Under the pieces are notes generated by a model. The model was given only the letters and a program-made list of their open reading frames with translations. It did not search any database and was not told the DNA's origin. The translations under genes and the position numbers were made by a program. Below, piece after piece: positions 10,619-20,272 of a stretch of 64,000 nucleotides of DNA. The first letter of the stretch is position 1. Every line of letters begins with the position of its first letter. Source of the stretch: an uncultured Paracoccaceae bacterium (GTDB taxonomy: Bacteria > Pseudomonadota > Alphaproteobacteria > Rhodobacterales > Rhodobacteraceae); contig CANNFR010000005.1 of NCBI GenBank assembly GCA_947503935.1, positions 1 through 64,000 on the forward strand. The letters run 5' to 3'.

Positions 10619-11050
10619 ATGAGCGATGTGCTGACCAAGTTCCCCGATCTGCGCGGCCGCAAGGTTATCGTTTTCGATGGTGATTGCGTGCTCTGCTCGG
10701 GCTTCATGCACTTCGTGGTCAAGCACGACCCCGACCAGCAATTCGATTTCATCGTGGCACAGACGCCTTTGGGCGAGGCGCTTTATGTCCATTACGGGCT
10801 GAAATCCCAGGATTACGACACGAACCTCGTTATCATCGATGGGCAACTCTATCAGGAACTCGACGCGCTCGCCGCCGTTTTGCGCGAGATCGGTGGGTTT
10901 TGGCGGGTGCCGGCCGTGATGCGCTATCTGCCGGGCCCGCTCAAAAGCTGGGTCTACAACCGCATCGCGCGCAACCGCTATGCGATCTTCGGGCGGCGTG
11001 AGACGTGCTATCTGCCCACGCCCGACCTTCAGGCGCGTTTCCTTGGCTGA
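10619..11050 (+). CDS. DCC-family (DUF393) thiol-disulfide oxidoreductase-like protein
   Basis: A 143-residue protein starting at ATG 10619; upstream in-frame starts fall in the palindromic spacer. The family signature is seen at VFDGDCVLCSGFMHFV, with the DCxxC pair, and the C-terminal YNRIARNRYAIFGRR segment is also typical. DCC proteins have a predicted thioredoxin-like fold; their substrates are generally unknown. Its stop overlaps the TTG start of the next gene by eight bases, so the two are translationally coupled and probably act together. Confidence 0.85.
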   Translation: MSDVLTKFPDLRGRKVIVFDGDCVLCSGFMHFVVKHDPDQQFDFIVAQTPLGEALYVHYGLKSQDYDTNLVIIDGQLYQELDALAAVLREIGGFWRVPAVMRYLPGPLKSWVYNRIARNRYAIFGRRETCYLPTPDLQARFLG

Positions 11051-12692
11051 CACCATCCTGATCCTCGGCGCGACAGGCCTGTTCGGCGGCCATCTGGCGC
11101 GTCAGCTGATCGCGGACGGCTATGATGTGGTGTGCGCCGCGCGGTCCGAGGGCAAGCTTGACGCGTTCACCGCCGCGCATGGCGGCCGCGCGCAGGTTCT
11201 GGGCCGTACCGATGCCCAAGCAGTCACCGACGCGCTGACCACTCTGGCGCCGCGCATCGTGATCGACGCCGCGGGCCCGTTTCAGGCCTATGGCGACGAT
11301 CCCTACCGCTTCGCACGCCAGGTGATCGAGGCCGGCGCGCATTATCTGGACCTGGCCGATGCCAGTGCGTTCGTCGCGGGCATCGGGGCGCTCGACGATC
11401 TGGCCCGCGCCAAAGGCGTGACCGTGCTGTCCGGGGCCAGCAGCACGCCCGCCCTGTCATCCGCCGTGGTTGACGCTCTGGCCGAGGGCCTCGACCACGT
11501 GGAAACGATTGAGACCGCGATCATGCCGGGCAACAAGACCGACCGGGGGCTGTCGGTGATCCGGGCGATCCTTGGTCAGACCGGGCAACCCTATCAGCAA
11601 TTCATGGGCGGGCGCTGGGTTATCGTCCATGGGTGGGACAACACCAAGCGCGTGCCCTTCGCCGCCGGCGGGCGCTATCTGACCCGCTTGGCCGCGCTGA
11701 ATGAGACGCCAGAGGTGGCGCTGTTCCCCGGCCGGTACACCGCGCGCACCTCGATCTTCCGCGCGGGGCTTGAGCTTTCGCTGATGCATCGCGGCCTGGC
11801 CGCAATGCGCTGGCCGGTGCGCTGGGGGCTGGTTGGCAGCCTTGAGCCTCTGTCGAAGCTGGTCCTGCGGGTCTCGACCTGGATGAAGGGCCTTGGCAGC
11901 GATGCGGGCGGCATGAAGGTCAGCGTGCTGGGGCAGCGGGATGGCGCGTGGGTCCGGCGCACATGGTCGCTTGTGGCGGGCGATGGCGAGGGGCCGCGCA
12001 TTCCGGCCACCCCGGCCGCGCGCGCCGTGCCGCGCCTTCTGGCGGGTCAGATCGAGCCTGGCGCGCGGCCAGCCTGCGGGATCGTGCCGCTGGACGATCT
12101 TGAGGCCGCGATGGCCAAGTTCGGCGTTGTGACGGAACGCGGCGAGGAACAGCTGACTCCGATCTTCGCGCGCGCTTTGGGCGACGATCTGGCGCGCCTG
12201 CCTGCACCGATCCGTGACTTGCACACGGGCCTCGGCATACGCCGATACGAAGGGCGCGCCGATGTGGACGGACCTGAAGGCGTCATGGCCCGCATTGCCG
12301 CCTGGATCGCTGGCTTTGCGCCCACGGGCCGCGATGTGCCGGTTGAGGTGACGATCGACGCCGATGAGACGCGCGAGATCTGGACGCGCAACTTCGCGGG
12401 TCACAGGTTCCGCTCGATCCTCAGGCACAAGGCGGGGCGGACCACCGAACAATTCGGCCCCGCGACCTTTACGCTCGGCCTGAGTGTCGACGGCGAGGAA
12501 CTGGATTACCCCGTGGGCGCCGGGCGCGCTTTCGGGCTGATCCCGATCCCGCGCTTTCTGGTGCCGGTCAGCGTGACGCGGGAACGCGTCGATCCCGAGG
12601 GCCGGTTCGTCTTTGACGTCCGCATCAGCCTGCGCTCGGGCGCCTTGATCGGCCATTATCGCGGCTGGCTGGTGCCGATTTCGCCAGCTTGA
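11043..12692 (+). CDS. saccharopine dehydrogenase-like protein with DUF4166 domain
   Basis: The best start is TTG 11043, immediately before ADTILILGATGLFGG, overlapping the DCC gene. The N-terminal 370 residues are a Rossmann NAD(P)-binding domain (GATGLFGG) related to saccharopine dehydrogenase. The last 170 residues match DUF4166: WTRNFAGHRFRSIL, EQFGPATFTL, then FDVRISL and IGHYRGWL. The natural substrate of such fusions is not established. Coupling to the DCC gene suggests a shared, uncharacterised redox function. Length is 549 residues. Confidence 0.8.
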   Translation: MADTILILGATGLFGGHLARQLIADGYDVVCAARSEGKLDAFTAAHGGRAQVLGRTDAQAVTDALTTLAPRIVIDAAGPFQAYGDDPYRFARQVIEAGAHYLDLADASAFVAGIGALDDLARAKGVTVLSGASSTPALSSAVVDALAEGLDHVETIETAIMPGNKTDRGLSVIRAILGQTGQPYQQFMGGRWVIVHGWDNTKRVPFAAGGRYLTRLAALNETPEVALFPGRYTARTSIFRAGLELSLMHRGLAAMRWPVRWGLVGSLEPLSKLVLRVSTWMKGLGSDAGGMKVSVLGQRDGAWVRRTWSLVAGDGEGPRIPATPAARAVPRLLAGQIEPGARPACGIVPLDDLEAAMAKFGVVTERGEEQLTPIFARALGDDLARLPAPIRDLHTGLGIRRYEGRADVDGPEGVMARIAAWIAGFAPTGRDVPVEVTIDADETREIWTRNFAGHRFRSILRHKAGRTTEQFGPATFTLGLSVDGEELDYPVGAGRAFGLIPIPRFLVPVSVTRERVDPEGRFVFDVRISLRSGALIGHYRGWLVPISPA

Positions 12693-12724
12693 CGTTATGG
12701 TCGCAACGGGTCAGGAAGCGGCCC

Positions 12725-13135
12725 ATGCAGACGACATTCACCCTCCAGACGACGGGCCAGGGCCTTTATGAATTCACGGGCGAGGTCGCCCGCTGGACGT
12801 CAGGCAGGGGCGACGGGCTGTTGACGCTGTTCGTGCGCCATACCTCGTGCTCGCTGCTGATCCAAGAGAACGCAGACCCGTCAGTGCAAGACGACCTGCA
12901 GGGATTTCTGCGGCGTCTGGTCCCGCCGGGCGACGATGCCAGCATGCAATGGCTCACCCACACGCTGGAAGGCCCCGATGACATGCCCGCCCATATCCGC
13001 GCCATGCTGCTGCCGGTCAGCCTGTCGATCCCGGTGGCCGAAGGGCGGCCAATGCTCGGCACCTGGCAGGGCATCTATCTGGTCGAACACCGCGACCGCC
13101 CCCATCGACGTGAGGTCGCCGCGCATCTTGCCTGA
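12725..13135 (+). CDS. YjbQ/UPF0047 family protein
   Basis: A 136-residue protein starting at ATG 12725 with AGGA eight bases upstream. The family hallmark VRHTSCSLLIQENADPSV is present, followed by the late GTWQGIYLVEHRDRPHRR. YjbQ-type proteins can substitute for thiamine phosphate synthase in genetic tests, but the physiological role is uncertain. It begins 32 bases after the preceding dehydrogenase-like gene and may be co-transcribed with it. Confidence 0.9.
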   Translation: MQTTFTLQTTGQGLYEFTGEVARWTSGRGDGLLTLFVRHTSCSLLIQENADPSVQDDLQGFLRRLVPPGDDASMQWLTHTLEGPDDMPAHIRAMLLPVSLSIPVAEGRPMLGTWQGIYLVEHRDRPHRREVAAHLA

Positions 13136-13216
13136 CGCTTCTTCGGCCACCGCCAAATTTTCGCCGCGATGGCTTGAAATAGGAGCCCCTGAAAGTTTCA
13201 AAAGGAATACCCCCTC

Positions 13217-14524
13217 GTGATTGACCGCCGCCATACGACCCTTCCCAACGGGATCGACCTTGTCACAGATACCGCGCCGCATTTTCAGGGCGTGGCGATT
13301 GCCGTGTCTTTTCGCGTGGGCTCGGTGCATGAACCTGACGACAAGTCGGGTATTTCGCATCTGCTGGAGCATCTGGTGTTTCGCGGCTCGGAAGACCGCC
13401 CGGGGGCCGATATCCAGGCGGCCTTCGGCCAGCTTGGTGGCTATCTGAATGCCCGCACGCAGGAGGATGAGACCACGTTCGAGGCGATCACCCTGGCCGA
13501 CGATCTGGACGCGGCACTGGGCCTGCTGGCCGAGATGGTTAGCCGCCCGGCCTTGGCCGATGACGATATCGAGATGGAAAAGCAGATCATCGAGCAGGAG
13601 AATTGCCGGGGCTGCTACCAGTGTTCAATGCGTGATGCGTTTTTCGATCAGGCCTATCCCGAACAATCGATCCGCAATCCGGTGATCGGATATGAGGATA
13701 CGCTGCAATCGATCACCCGCGACGATCTGCTTGCCTTCCACGCGCAAGCCTATGTCGGGCGCAACCTGACCATCGCGATTGCGGGCAACATCACCCATGA
13801 GGCGGCGCTGGACCTGGTGGCGAAGGCGTTCGGAGACCTGCCCGCGGGCAAGGCGGCGGGCTATCCGGCCTTGCGCTATAACCCGGGCGAGTTGCTGCTG
13901 GCGGTGAATGGTGAGCAGGGCCGCCTGCGCATCGGGTTCTCGACCACCGGGTGGGATGTCGCCTCGGGCCGCGCGGCGGGGTTCTATCAGGATATTCTGG
14001 GCGGCCACGCAATGTCGCGCTTGATGATCGAGCTGCGCGAAAAGCGCGGGCTGGTCTATGGCGCCTGGGCCGATACGCAGGAGATCGCCCGGCAGAGCCT
14101 GGTGATGGTCGAAGTGGCGGGCGAGACCCGCAAGATGGATGAGATCAGCCGCGTCGCCATCCAGACCATGCGCGACACCGCCTATGCGCTTGATGAGGGT
14201 GAGCTGGCACTGGCCAAGCGCCGCGCGCATGCAGGGCTTTTGATGTCGCTTGATAACCTGACCGCGCGTGTGTCCGAGATGACATATCAGATGGCGCAGT
14301 TCGGGCGGCTGTCGGATTGGACCGAACGGCGCGCGGCCTATCAGGCGATGACGCTGGAGGATGTGCAGGCGGCGGGGCAGCGCATCTTGGCGACCGATCC
14401 GGTCATGGTGGCGTCGGGTCCGGTGCGGAACATGCCGAAATTCGTCGACCTCAGGGCCGCGATCTGCGGCGCCGACGCCAAGTCGGTTGTTCCGCGCGAA
14501 GGCGGCTTGCGTCTGGTGCACTGA
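13217..14524 (+). CDS. M16 family zinc peptidase
   Basis: A 435-residue protein starting at GTG 13217. The inverted zinc motif HxxEH is intact at H48, E51, H52 (HLLEHLVFRG), with a downstream acidic segment (EMEKQIIEQE) supplying the third ligand. The C-terminal half is the second, non-catalytic M16 domain. Family members degrade peptides, for example processing or clearing cytoplasmic or periplasmic fragments; no signal peptide is visible here. It converges on the SDR gene with a hairpin between them. Confidence 0.88.
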   Translation: MIDRRHTTLPNGIDLVTDTAPHFQGVAIAVSFRVGSVHEPDDKSGISHLLEHLVFRGSEDRPGADIQAAFGQLGGYLNARTQEDETTFEAITLADDLDAALGLLAEMVSRPALADDDIEMEKQIIEQENCRGCYQCSMRDAFFDQAYPEQSIRNPVIGYEDTLQSITRDDLLAFHAQAYVGRNLTIAIAGNITHEAALDLVAKAFGDLPAGKAAGYPALRYNPGELLLAVNGEQGRLRIGFSTTGWDVASGRAAGFYQDILGGHAMSRLMIELREKRGLVYGAWADTQEIARQSLVMVEVAGETRKMDEISRVAIQTMRDTAYALDEGELALAKRRAHAGLLMSLDNLTARVSEMTYQMAQFGRLSDWTERRAAYQAMTLEDVQAAGQRILATDPVMVASGPVRNMPKFVDLRAAICGADAKSVVPREGGLRLVH

Positions 14525-14532
14525 CCGGGGCG

Positions 14533-14559
14533 GGCGGAGGGGCCAAGGTGCCCTCCGCC
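14533..14559. terminator. GC-rich hairpin between convergent genes
   Basis: A perfect nine-base stem, GGCGGAGGG at 14533-14541 and CCCTCCGCC at 14551-14559, with a nine-base loop. It sits between the M16 peptidase stop and the SDR stop, so it could terminate either transcript. No T-run follows on either strand, which lowers confidence in intrinsic termination. Confidence 0.45.
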
Positions 14560-14570
14560 ACCTGAACGCG

Positions 14571-15242
14571 TCAGTTGTTGGGCATCAGGAAAATCTCCTG
14601 CACGGCATTGCGCGGATCGGCTGACAGCGCATGCATCACGGCATCGGCCACGTCTTCGGGTTGCAATTTGTCGGGCTTGGCCTCGCTGAAAAACGCCGTA
14701 TCCACCATGCCGGGCGCGATCACCGTGCAGCGGCCGCCCCACTCGCGCATCTCTTCCGCCATATTGCCCGCGTATCCATGCACAAACCATTTCGTGGCGC
14801 CGTAGATCGACCCCTTGATATGGCGCCGCCCGGCGGCCGAGCCCGTCAGCACCAGATGCCCCTTGGTCTTCTTCAACTCAGGCAGGGCGGCGCGCGCGGT
14901 GTAGAGCAGCCCCATGATGTTGACGTCGATCATGTTGCGCCATTCGTCGGGGTCGCCCTCAACCGTGCCGGGCGTGTCGAGGCCGAGGCCCGCATTCGCA
15001 AACGCCGCATCGAGGCCGCCGAATGTCTGCCCGGTTTTCGCGACGGCATCGGCCACCTCATCCGGCTTGGTGACATCGCCACTCAGCGCAAGGGCGCGAT
15101 CGCCGATCTCGCCCGCCAGCTTGTCCAGCTTGTCGGCGCTCCGGGCAAAAAGCGCGACATTCCAGCCGGCCTTTGCGGCGGCATGTGCGGTGGCGGCACC
15201 GATGCCGCTGGAGGCGCCTGTGATGAAGAGAGTCTTGGCCAT
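14571..15242 (-). CDS. short-chain dehydrogenase/reductase (SDR)
   Basis: A 223-residue classical SDR. The start at 15242 has an AAGGAG-type site on the minus strand and places the cofactor motif TGASSGIG at residues 8-15. The NAG motif (FANAGLG) and the catalytic YxxxK (YGATK) follow. The substrate cannot be told from sequence. It is divergent from nrdR and convergent with the M16 peptidase, so it is probably monocistronic. Confidence 0.88.
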   Translation of the reverse strand: MAKTLFITGASSGIGAATAHAAAKAGWNVALFARSADKLDKLAGEIGDRALALSGDVTKPDEVADAVAKTGQTFGGLDAAFANAGLGLDTPGTVEGDPDEWRNMIDVNIMGLLYTARAALPELKKTKGHLVLTGSAAGRRHIKGSIYGATKWFVHGYAGNMAEEMREWGGRCTVIAPGMVDTAFFSEAKPDKLQPEDVADAVMHALSADPRNAVQEIFLMPNN

Positions 15243-15408
15243 GGGGGGTCTCCTTTTCAAATCTGTCGCCTCCCAACGCCCATTTCTCGCTTTGGGTCCC
15301 ATATCCGGGGCTTCCCGTATCTTGGGGGCCAAATTCGCCTCTACCCAAACCCTAGCGGCTGGCCTATAGTCCTGTGCATAACTCGGGATGGGACGACGAG
15401 GAGAGGCA

Positions 15409-15876
15409 ATGCGCTGTCCGTTTTGCGGAAATGTAGACACACAGGTCAAGGATTCACGGCCTGCGGAAGACCATGTTGCCATAAGGCGCCGCCGCTTCTG
15501 TCCCGCTTGCGGGGGCCGGTTCACGACCTATGAACGGGTCCAGCTGCGCGACCTTGTGGTGATCAAGACCAATGGCAAGCGCGAGGATTTCGACCGCGAC
15601 AAGCTGGAACGCTCGGTGCGCATCTCGATGCAGAAGCGCCCGATTGAGCCTGAGCGGATCGATCAGATGATCTCGGGCATCGTGCGCCGGCTGGAAAGCA
15701 TGGGCGAGACGGATATCAGCTCAAAAGTCATCGGCGAGATCGTGATGGAGACGCTGGCCCGGATCGACACGGTCGCCTATGTGCGCTTTGCAAGCGTTTA
15801 CAAGAACTTCCAGGCGGCCGATGATTTCGAAGATTTCGTGGCCGAGCTGCGCCCCGACCCCTTGCCGGAGACGTGA
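15409..15876 (+). CDS. nrdR: transcriptional repressor NrdR
   Basis: A 155-residue regulator starting at ATG 15409 after a GGAGAGG site. The N-terminal zinc ribbon uses C3, C6, C31 and C34, and an ATP-cone domain follows ([19 protein letters not shown]). NrdR senses ATP/dATP and represses ribonucleotide reductase genes. It is followed 30 bases later by ribD, the normal alphaproteobacterial nrdR-ribD arrangement. Confidence 0.96.
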   Translation: MRCPFCGNVDTQVKDSRPAEDHVAIRRRRFCPACGGRFTTYERVQLRDLVVIKTNGKREDFDRDKLERSVRISMQKRPIEPERIDQMISGIVRRLESMGETDISSKVIGEIVMETLARIDTVAYVRFASVYKNFQAADDFEDFVAELRPDPLPET

Positions 15877-15906
15877 GGCCGGGCCTGTGGGGCCGGAGGG
15901 CCGGGG

Positions 15907-16992
15907 ATGCAGGATGATCAACGATGGATGCGGCTTGCCCTGTCGCTTGGGCGGCGGGGTCTGGGGCGCGTCTGGCCGAACCCGACGGTCGGCTGTGTGC
16001 TGGTTCGCGAGGGCCGCGTCATCGGCCGTGGCTGGACCCAGGCGGGCGGGCGCCCCCATGCCGAGACGGTTGCGCTTGCGGCCGCCGGTCAGGCCGCGCG
16101 CGGCGCCACCGCATATGTCAGCCTTGAGCCTTGTGCCCATCACGGGCAGACGCCGCCCTGCGCCGAGGCGCTGATCGCCGCCGGGATCGTGCGCGTGGTC
16201 ACCGCTCTGGAAGACCCCGATGCGCGTGTCGCGGGGCGGGGCCATGCGATGCTGCGCGAAGCCGGCATCACGGTCACCACCGGCGTGATGGAGGCCGAGG
16301 CCCGGGCGCTGCAGGCGGGGTTTCTCTCGCGGGTTCAGCGTGGCCGACCGCTGCTGACGCTGAAGCTGGCGACCAGCCTCGACGGACGGATCGCCACGGC
16401 CAGCGGCCAGAGCCAGTGGATCACCGGGCCCGAGGCGCGCCGCGCCGTCCATGCGATGCGCGCCGACCACGATGCGGTCTTCGTGGGCGCGGGAACGGCG
16501 CGCGCCGATGACCCCAGCCTGACGGTGCGCGGCCTGGGGCTAGCGCAGCAGCCGGTGCGGATTGTGGCCTCGCGCGGGTTGGATGTTCCGGCCGACGGCA
16601 TCCTTGGGCGAACTGCGGGGCAGGTGCCGGTCTGGCTTCTGCATGGCCCCCGCGCCAAGGGGCACGCGGCCTGGGCCGCCACCGGCGCGCGGCTGATCGA
16701 GGTGCCTGAGGGCGCTGGCAGGCTGGACCCCGCCGCGATGCTGGCGGCCTTGGGGGCGGCTGGGCTGACGCGGGTTTTCTGCGAAGGCGGCGGCGCGCTT
16801 GGCGCGGCTTTGCTGCAGGCCGGGCTGGTCGATCGGCTGGTGGTGTTCACCGGTGGCCTGGCGCTGGGGGCCGAGGGGCGCCCGGCGCTTGGGGCCTTGG
16901 GCCTCGACCGTCTGGCCGATGCACCCCGGTTTCGGCTGCTGGAGACAAGGCCGGTCGGCGCCGATACTATGACGTTCTGGGAGGTGGCGTAA
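15907..16992 (+). CDS. ribD: bifunctional riboflavin deaminase/reductase RibD
   Basis: A 361-residue two-domain enzyme for the second and third steps of riboflavin synthesis. The N-terminal deaminase has the zinc ligands H51 (HAE), C76 and C85 (PCAHHGQTPPC). The C-terminal reductase begins near residue 150 (LTLKLATSLDGRIA). In relatives the gene continues into ribE; here a three-gene capsule cassette on the opposite strand separates them. Confidence 0.95.
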   Translation: MQDDQRWMRLALSLGRRGLGRVWPNPTVGCVLVREGRVIGRGWTQAGGRPHAETVALAAAGQAARGATAYVSLEPCAHHGQTPPCAEALIAAGIVRVVTALEDPDARVAGRGHAMLREAGITVTTGVMEAEARALQAGFLSRVQRGRPLLTLKLATSLDGRIATASGQSQWITGPEARRAVHAMRADHDAVFVGAGTARADDPSLTVRGLGLAQQPVRIVASRGLDVPADGILGRTAGQVPVWLLHGPRAKGHAAWAATGARLIEVPEGAGRLDPAAMLAALGAAGLTRVFCEGGGALGAALLQAGLVDRLVVFTGGLALGAEGRPALGALGLDRLADAPRFRLLETRPVGADTMTFWEVA

Positions 16993-17001
16993 GCGCCCCG
17001 G

Positions 17002-19050
17002 CTATTTCCGCCGCCCGCGCCAGAGGAAGGCGTAACTGGAAAACACCCCCTGAAGTTTCGACAAAGCCCGCAAGGCGGGCGGCGGGTGGCCGGTTTTGCC
17101 TGTCGCCAGACGCTCGACAATCACTTCCGGCGGGCAGGGCAGGCCCGAGACGGGGTCGCGGTAGCGCGGATAAGCGATCAGCGCCGCATGGGCCAGGGCC
17201 GCCAGAGACGGCCGGGCCGCGCGGCGCGCCGGTGTCTCGGCCAGATCGCGCGTCAGCCCCCAGCCCGCATAGAACGGGACGCCGAGGCAGGTGACGGGCG
17301 TGCCGCGCAACAGCGCCTCGAACCCCAGAAGCGAGGTCAGCGTCCAGACCTCGTCGCAGGCCTCGATCAGAGCCGCGGGGTCGGCATTTTGCACCACGAT
17401 ATCTGCCAGCCGTTCCAGATCGGCGGGCGCGACGGCGCCGGGCCGAAGGCCGGCCTCCACATCCGGATGCGGCTTGTAGACCAGAATGGCCCCAGGGTTT
17501 TTGGCCCGGGCGCGTTCGAGAAGCGAGAGGTTCGTCCGCTCCCCAGGGCAGGCGGCGCGGATCGAGGCGTCATCCTCAACCTGGCCCGGCACTAGAATGC
17601 GATGGCCGGCGGGCAGATCCGGCAAAGCGTTTGTGCCGGCCATGTATTTGCTGACCTGACCGCTGATAATGCCACCGATCAGATCGTCCGCCCGGCGTAG
17701 CCGTTGCTCTGGCAGGGTCGCGGCCTGGGCGATCAGTTCCTCCAACCGGCTGGGTTGCCGGGGGTCGTAGTAGATGCCCAGATCGTCGGCGACGAGCGAC
17801 AGGGGCGGGACCAGCGCGGCGCCAAGCCCGCGCGATCGGAGAAATCCGTCCTCGACCCGGACCAATGGCACCTCCGCCGCGTCTGCCTCTTCCTCCAAAA
17901 ACTCGGATTTTCCTGCCCAGGTCAGAACGGCTTGCCCGGTGGCGGCGGCGCGCGAGACTGGCGCGCGGTCATCGAACCTCAGCGGGACCTGGCTGCCGAA
18001 AAAACTCTGCAGGGCCGGGCGCTTCCAAAGGCGCATGGCCGTGGCGACATACCCCCAGCGGTCCTCGCGATAGGGGCGCAGGGTGGCCTCAAGGTGGTCG
18101 ATGACGTCTTCCAGCGCGCAAAGCCGGTCGCGGCAGGGGTCGTACCAGGTGGGCGCCAGGATCATCGCGGCGGCGAAAAGCTGGGCGCGCGTCAGGCGTC
18201 GGGTGCGGCGGGGCAAGGGCGTGTGGTCCTGCGTCAGACCCCAGCCCGCGTAGAACGGCTGGCCGAAGACGCGGGGGGCGTGCCCGGCCAGGATCGCCTC
18301 GAACCCCAGCTGCGACGACACGGTATAGACCGCCACCGCCCCCTCCAGCAGCGCGTAGGGCGGCACCGGCCCCTCCAGCAGGCGGATGCGGCCCCGCGCG
18401 GCATCCGGGCCGAAATAACCGGGGCGGAACCCGGCGCGGGTTTCGGGATGGGTCTTGATGTAGATATCCGCGCCGGGATGTTCGATTTCGGCATAGGCCA
18501 GCATCTCGGCAAAGGTGCCGGCATCGGCGCTGCTGGCGGTGACCGAGGCATCACCCTCGGTCTGGTCGATGACCAGCACATAGCCGGGCGGCGGGACGGG
18601 CTGGTCGGGATGATGGGTGTTGTATTTCGAGATCTCGCCATCGCGCAGCCGCGCCATCGCGGCGCGCGCCCGTTCGAGCAAGGCGAAGTCGTCCAGCGGA
18701 TCGGTGGCCAAGATCGTCTCAAGCTGCGAAGGGCGGGCGGGGTCGAAATGCAGGCCCTGCCGGTCAAGCAGAAGGCCGATGGGGGGATCACCCGCGCGAC
18801 CGGGCCTGATCGAGCGCAAAAACGCGTCTTCAACCCGCAAGAGCCCCGCGCCGCGATGGTCTGCCACGGCCTGACCCCGCCCAGCTGTGGGGCTCTGCCC
18901 CCAGACGCCGACCAGATCGTCGGGGCCGGGCGCGCCGAGGCGGATATCATAGCCCGCAAGGCCCAGGATGCGCCGGATACGCGCCTGGGTCAGGAAGCCG
19001 CCATTATAGACGTAAAGCCGGGTCACCTCTACGGGGTCGCCAGCGGCCAT
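17002..19050 (-). CDS. kpsC: capsule polysaccharide Kdo transferase KpsC-type
   Basis: A 682-residue protein with two related halves, as in KpsC/LipA proteins. Half one has LLRVEDAFLRS, FDPARPSQLE and QPFYAGWGLTQD; half two has LVRVEDGFLRS, YDPRQPSRLE and VPFYAGWGLTRD. In the family the halves are two retaining Kdo transferases that build the poly-Kdo linker of group 2-type capsules on a lipid. It is the last of three capsule genes read leftwards, eight bases after the Wza-like gene. Its 3' end faces that of ribD with a nine-base gap. Confidence 0.9.
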   Translation of the reverse strand: MAAGDPVEVTRLYVYNGGFLTQARIRRILGLAGYDIRLGAPGPDDLVGVWGQSPTAGRGQAVADHRGAGLLRVEDAFLRSIRPGRAGDPPIGLLLDRQGLHFDPARPSQLETILATDPLDDFALLERARAAMARLRDGEISKYNTHHPDQPVPPPGYVLVIDQTEGDASVTASSADAGTFAEMLAYAEIEHPGADIYIKTHPETRAGFRPGYFGPDAARGRIRLLEGPVPPYALLEGAVAVYTVSSQLGFEAILAGHAPRVFGQPFYAGWGLTQDHTPLPRRTRRLTRAQLFAAAMILAPTWYDPCRDRLCALEDVIDHLEATLRPYREDRWGYVATAMRLWKRPALQSFFGSQVPLRFDDRAPVSRAAATGQAVLTWAGKSEFLEEEADAAEVPLVRVEDGFLRSRGLGAALVPPLSLVADDLGIYYDPRQPSRLEELIAQAATLPEQRLRRADDLIGGIISGQVSKYMAGTNALPDLPAGHRILVPGQVEDDASIRAACPGERTNLSLLERARAKNPGAILVYKPHPDVEAGLRPGAVAPADLERLADIVVQNADPAALIEACDEVWTLTSLLGFEALLRGTPVTCLGVPFYAGWGLTRDLAETPARRAARPSLAALAHAALIAYPRYRDPVSGLPCPPEVIVERLATGKTGHPPPALRALSKLQGVFSSYAFLWRGRRK

Positions 19051-19057
19051 GGCCCCG

Positions 19058-20188
19058 TCAGTCGTCGTCGGCGAGGTTCGCGATCGAGGCGGCCGGTCCG
19101 ATTGTCCCCGTGATCGCCGAGAGGATCTTCTGCCATTGCACGAAGGGCGCTTCGGTCACGTAGATCGTGTCTTCGTCGCGGATCAGAAAGTCGCGGGCCA
19201 CGAAAACGCCGGACGGCTCGGTCAGGTTGATGAGGTAGACCAACCGCTGATCCCCCACCAGATCCGAGCGGCCCAGCACGTTATTCGCAATTTCGGCCGG
19301 TTCATCGCGGAAGACGAAAATACCTGTCGGATCGGCGATGGTTGCGTTCAGGCCGCCGACCTGCGCGACCGCTTCGATGGCCGACAGTTCCTGGCTTTCG
19401 AAGGTTACCCGGGCCTGACCGCCGGTCGCGCCGATGGCGGTAAAGGCGCGGGCGTCTTCCTCAACCAGGATGCGGTCATCGGGACGCAGGGCAATATCGT
19501 TGCGTGGATCGGCATAGAGATCAGGCAGCCAGATCATCCCGCGCTGGCCGTTGCGGATGACGGTGATCTGGGCAATCTCGGGCTCGATCGTCACGCCGCC
19601 GGCGCGGGCCAGCATGGCCGTCAGGGTGCGGGTCGGACGCTCAATCGCGTAGACGCCCTGGCCACCGACGCTGCCGATGACCGAAACGGTGGCCCCGTCG
19701 CCCGCGGCCCGCCGGACCAGTACCTGAGGATCGGGGGTCTGGCTTTCCAGGAGGCGGGTGATGGTCCGGCGCAGAGCCTCGGGGCTGTTGCCCGCCGCCC
19801 TGATGCGGCCAGCATAGGGCACGAAGATGAAGCCCGCGCCATCGACCTGCACTTCGTCCAGCGTGGTGGCATTTGCCCCGGCGCTGGCCAGGATGCCCTG
19901 ATCGACATTCTCCCAGACCGTGATCGCCAGAACATCGCCCGGGCGAATCGTGTCGGATCCGATCTGCGCGGCCCCGCTCAGCCCCGCCGAAAAGCCCAGC
20001 GAGGGTGGTATGACGGTGGCCCGCGCGATGCGGTCATCGACCTCGACGATGAACGCGTCGCCGCGCTTTTCGACCGAGCTTGACATGATCTGCTGTTTCG
20101 ATGGGCCAGAACGCGGCAGACCACAGGCTGCAACCAATAGCATCAGGAACAAAAGGGTTGCGCGCTGCACCCAACGGGTTGTCGCCAT
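19058..20188 (-). CDS. polysaccharide export lipoprotein (Wza/KpsD-like)
   Basis: Starting at 20188 gives a 376-residue lipoprotein precursor with lipobox LVAAC (Cys22). The polysaccharide export domain follows (IRPGDVLAITVWENVDQGILASAG near residues 80-105) and then soluble ligand-binding repeats (VSVIGSVGGQGVYAIERP). It should sit in the outer membrane as the capsule export channel. It lies between kpsS and kpsC on the same strand, and the neighbours support capsule export. The inner membrane ABC transporter genes (kpsMTE) are not in the window. Confidence 0.88.
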   Translation of the reverse strand: MATTRWVQRATLLFLMLLVAACGLPRSGPSKQQIMSSSVEKRGDAFIVEVDDRIARATVIPPSLGFSAGLSGAAQIGSDTIRPGDVLAITVWENVDQGILASAGANATTLDEVQVDGAGFIFVPYAGRIRAAGNSPEALRRTITRLLESQTPDPQVLVRRAAGDGATVSVIGSVGGQGVYAIERPTRTLTAMLARAGGVTIEPEIAQITVIRNGQRGMIWLPDLYADPRNDIALRPDDRILVEEDARAFTAIGATGGQARVTFESQELSAIEAVAQVGGLNATIADPTGIFVFRDEPAEIANNVLGRSDLVGDQRLVYLINLTEPSGVFVARDFLIRDEDTIYVTEAPFVQWQKILSAITGTIGPAASIANLADDD

Positions 20189-20272
20189 GGATATCAAACG
20201 AATGCCCCTCGAACACTGCACGTTTCACCTGTTTGCCGGACCCTACTGAACGCGGCCGGTCATTTCCAGAGC

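Noticed and set aside
17704-19113. A 469-codon plus-strand frame opposite kpsC
   Set aside because: It lies entirely over the KpsC coding region, has no ribosome site of note and its translation has no family resemblance.
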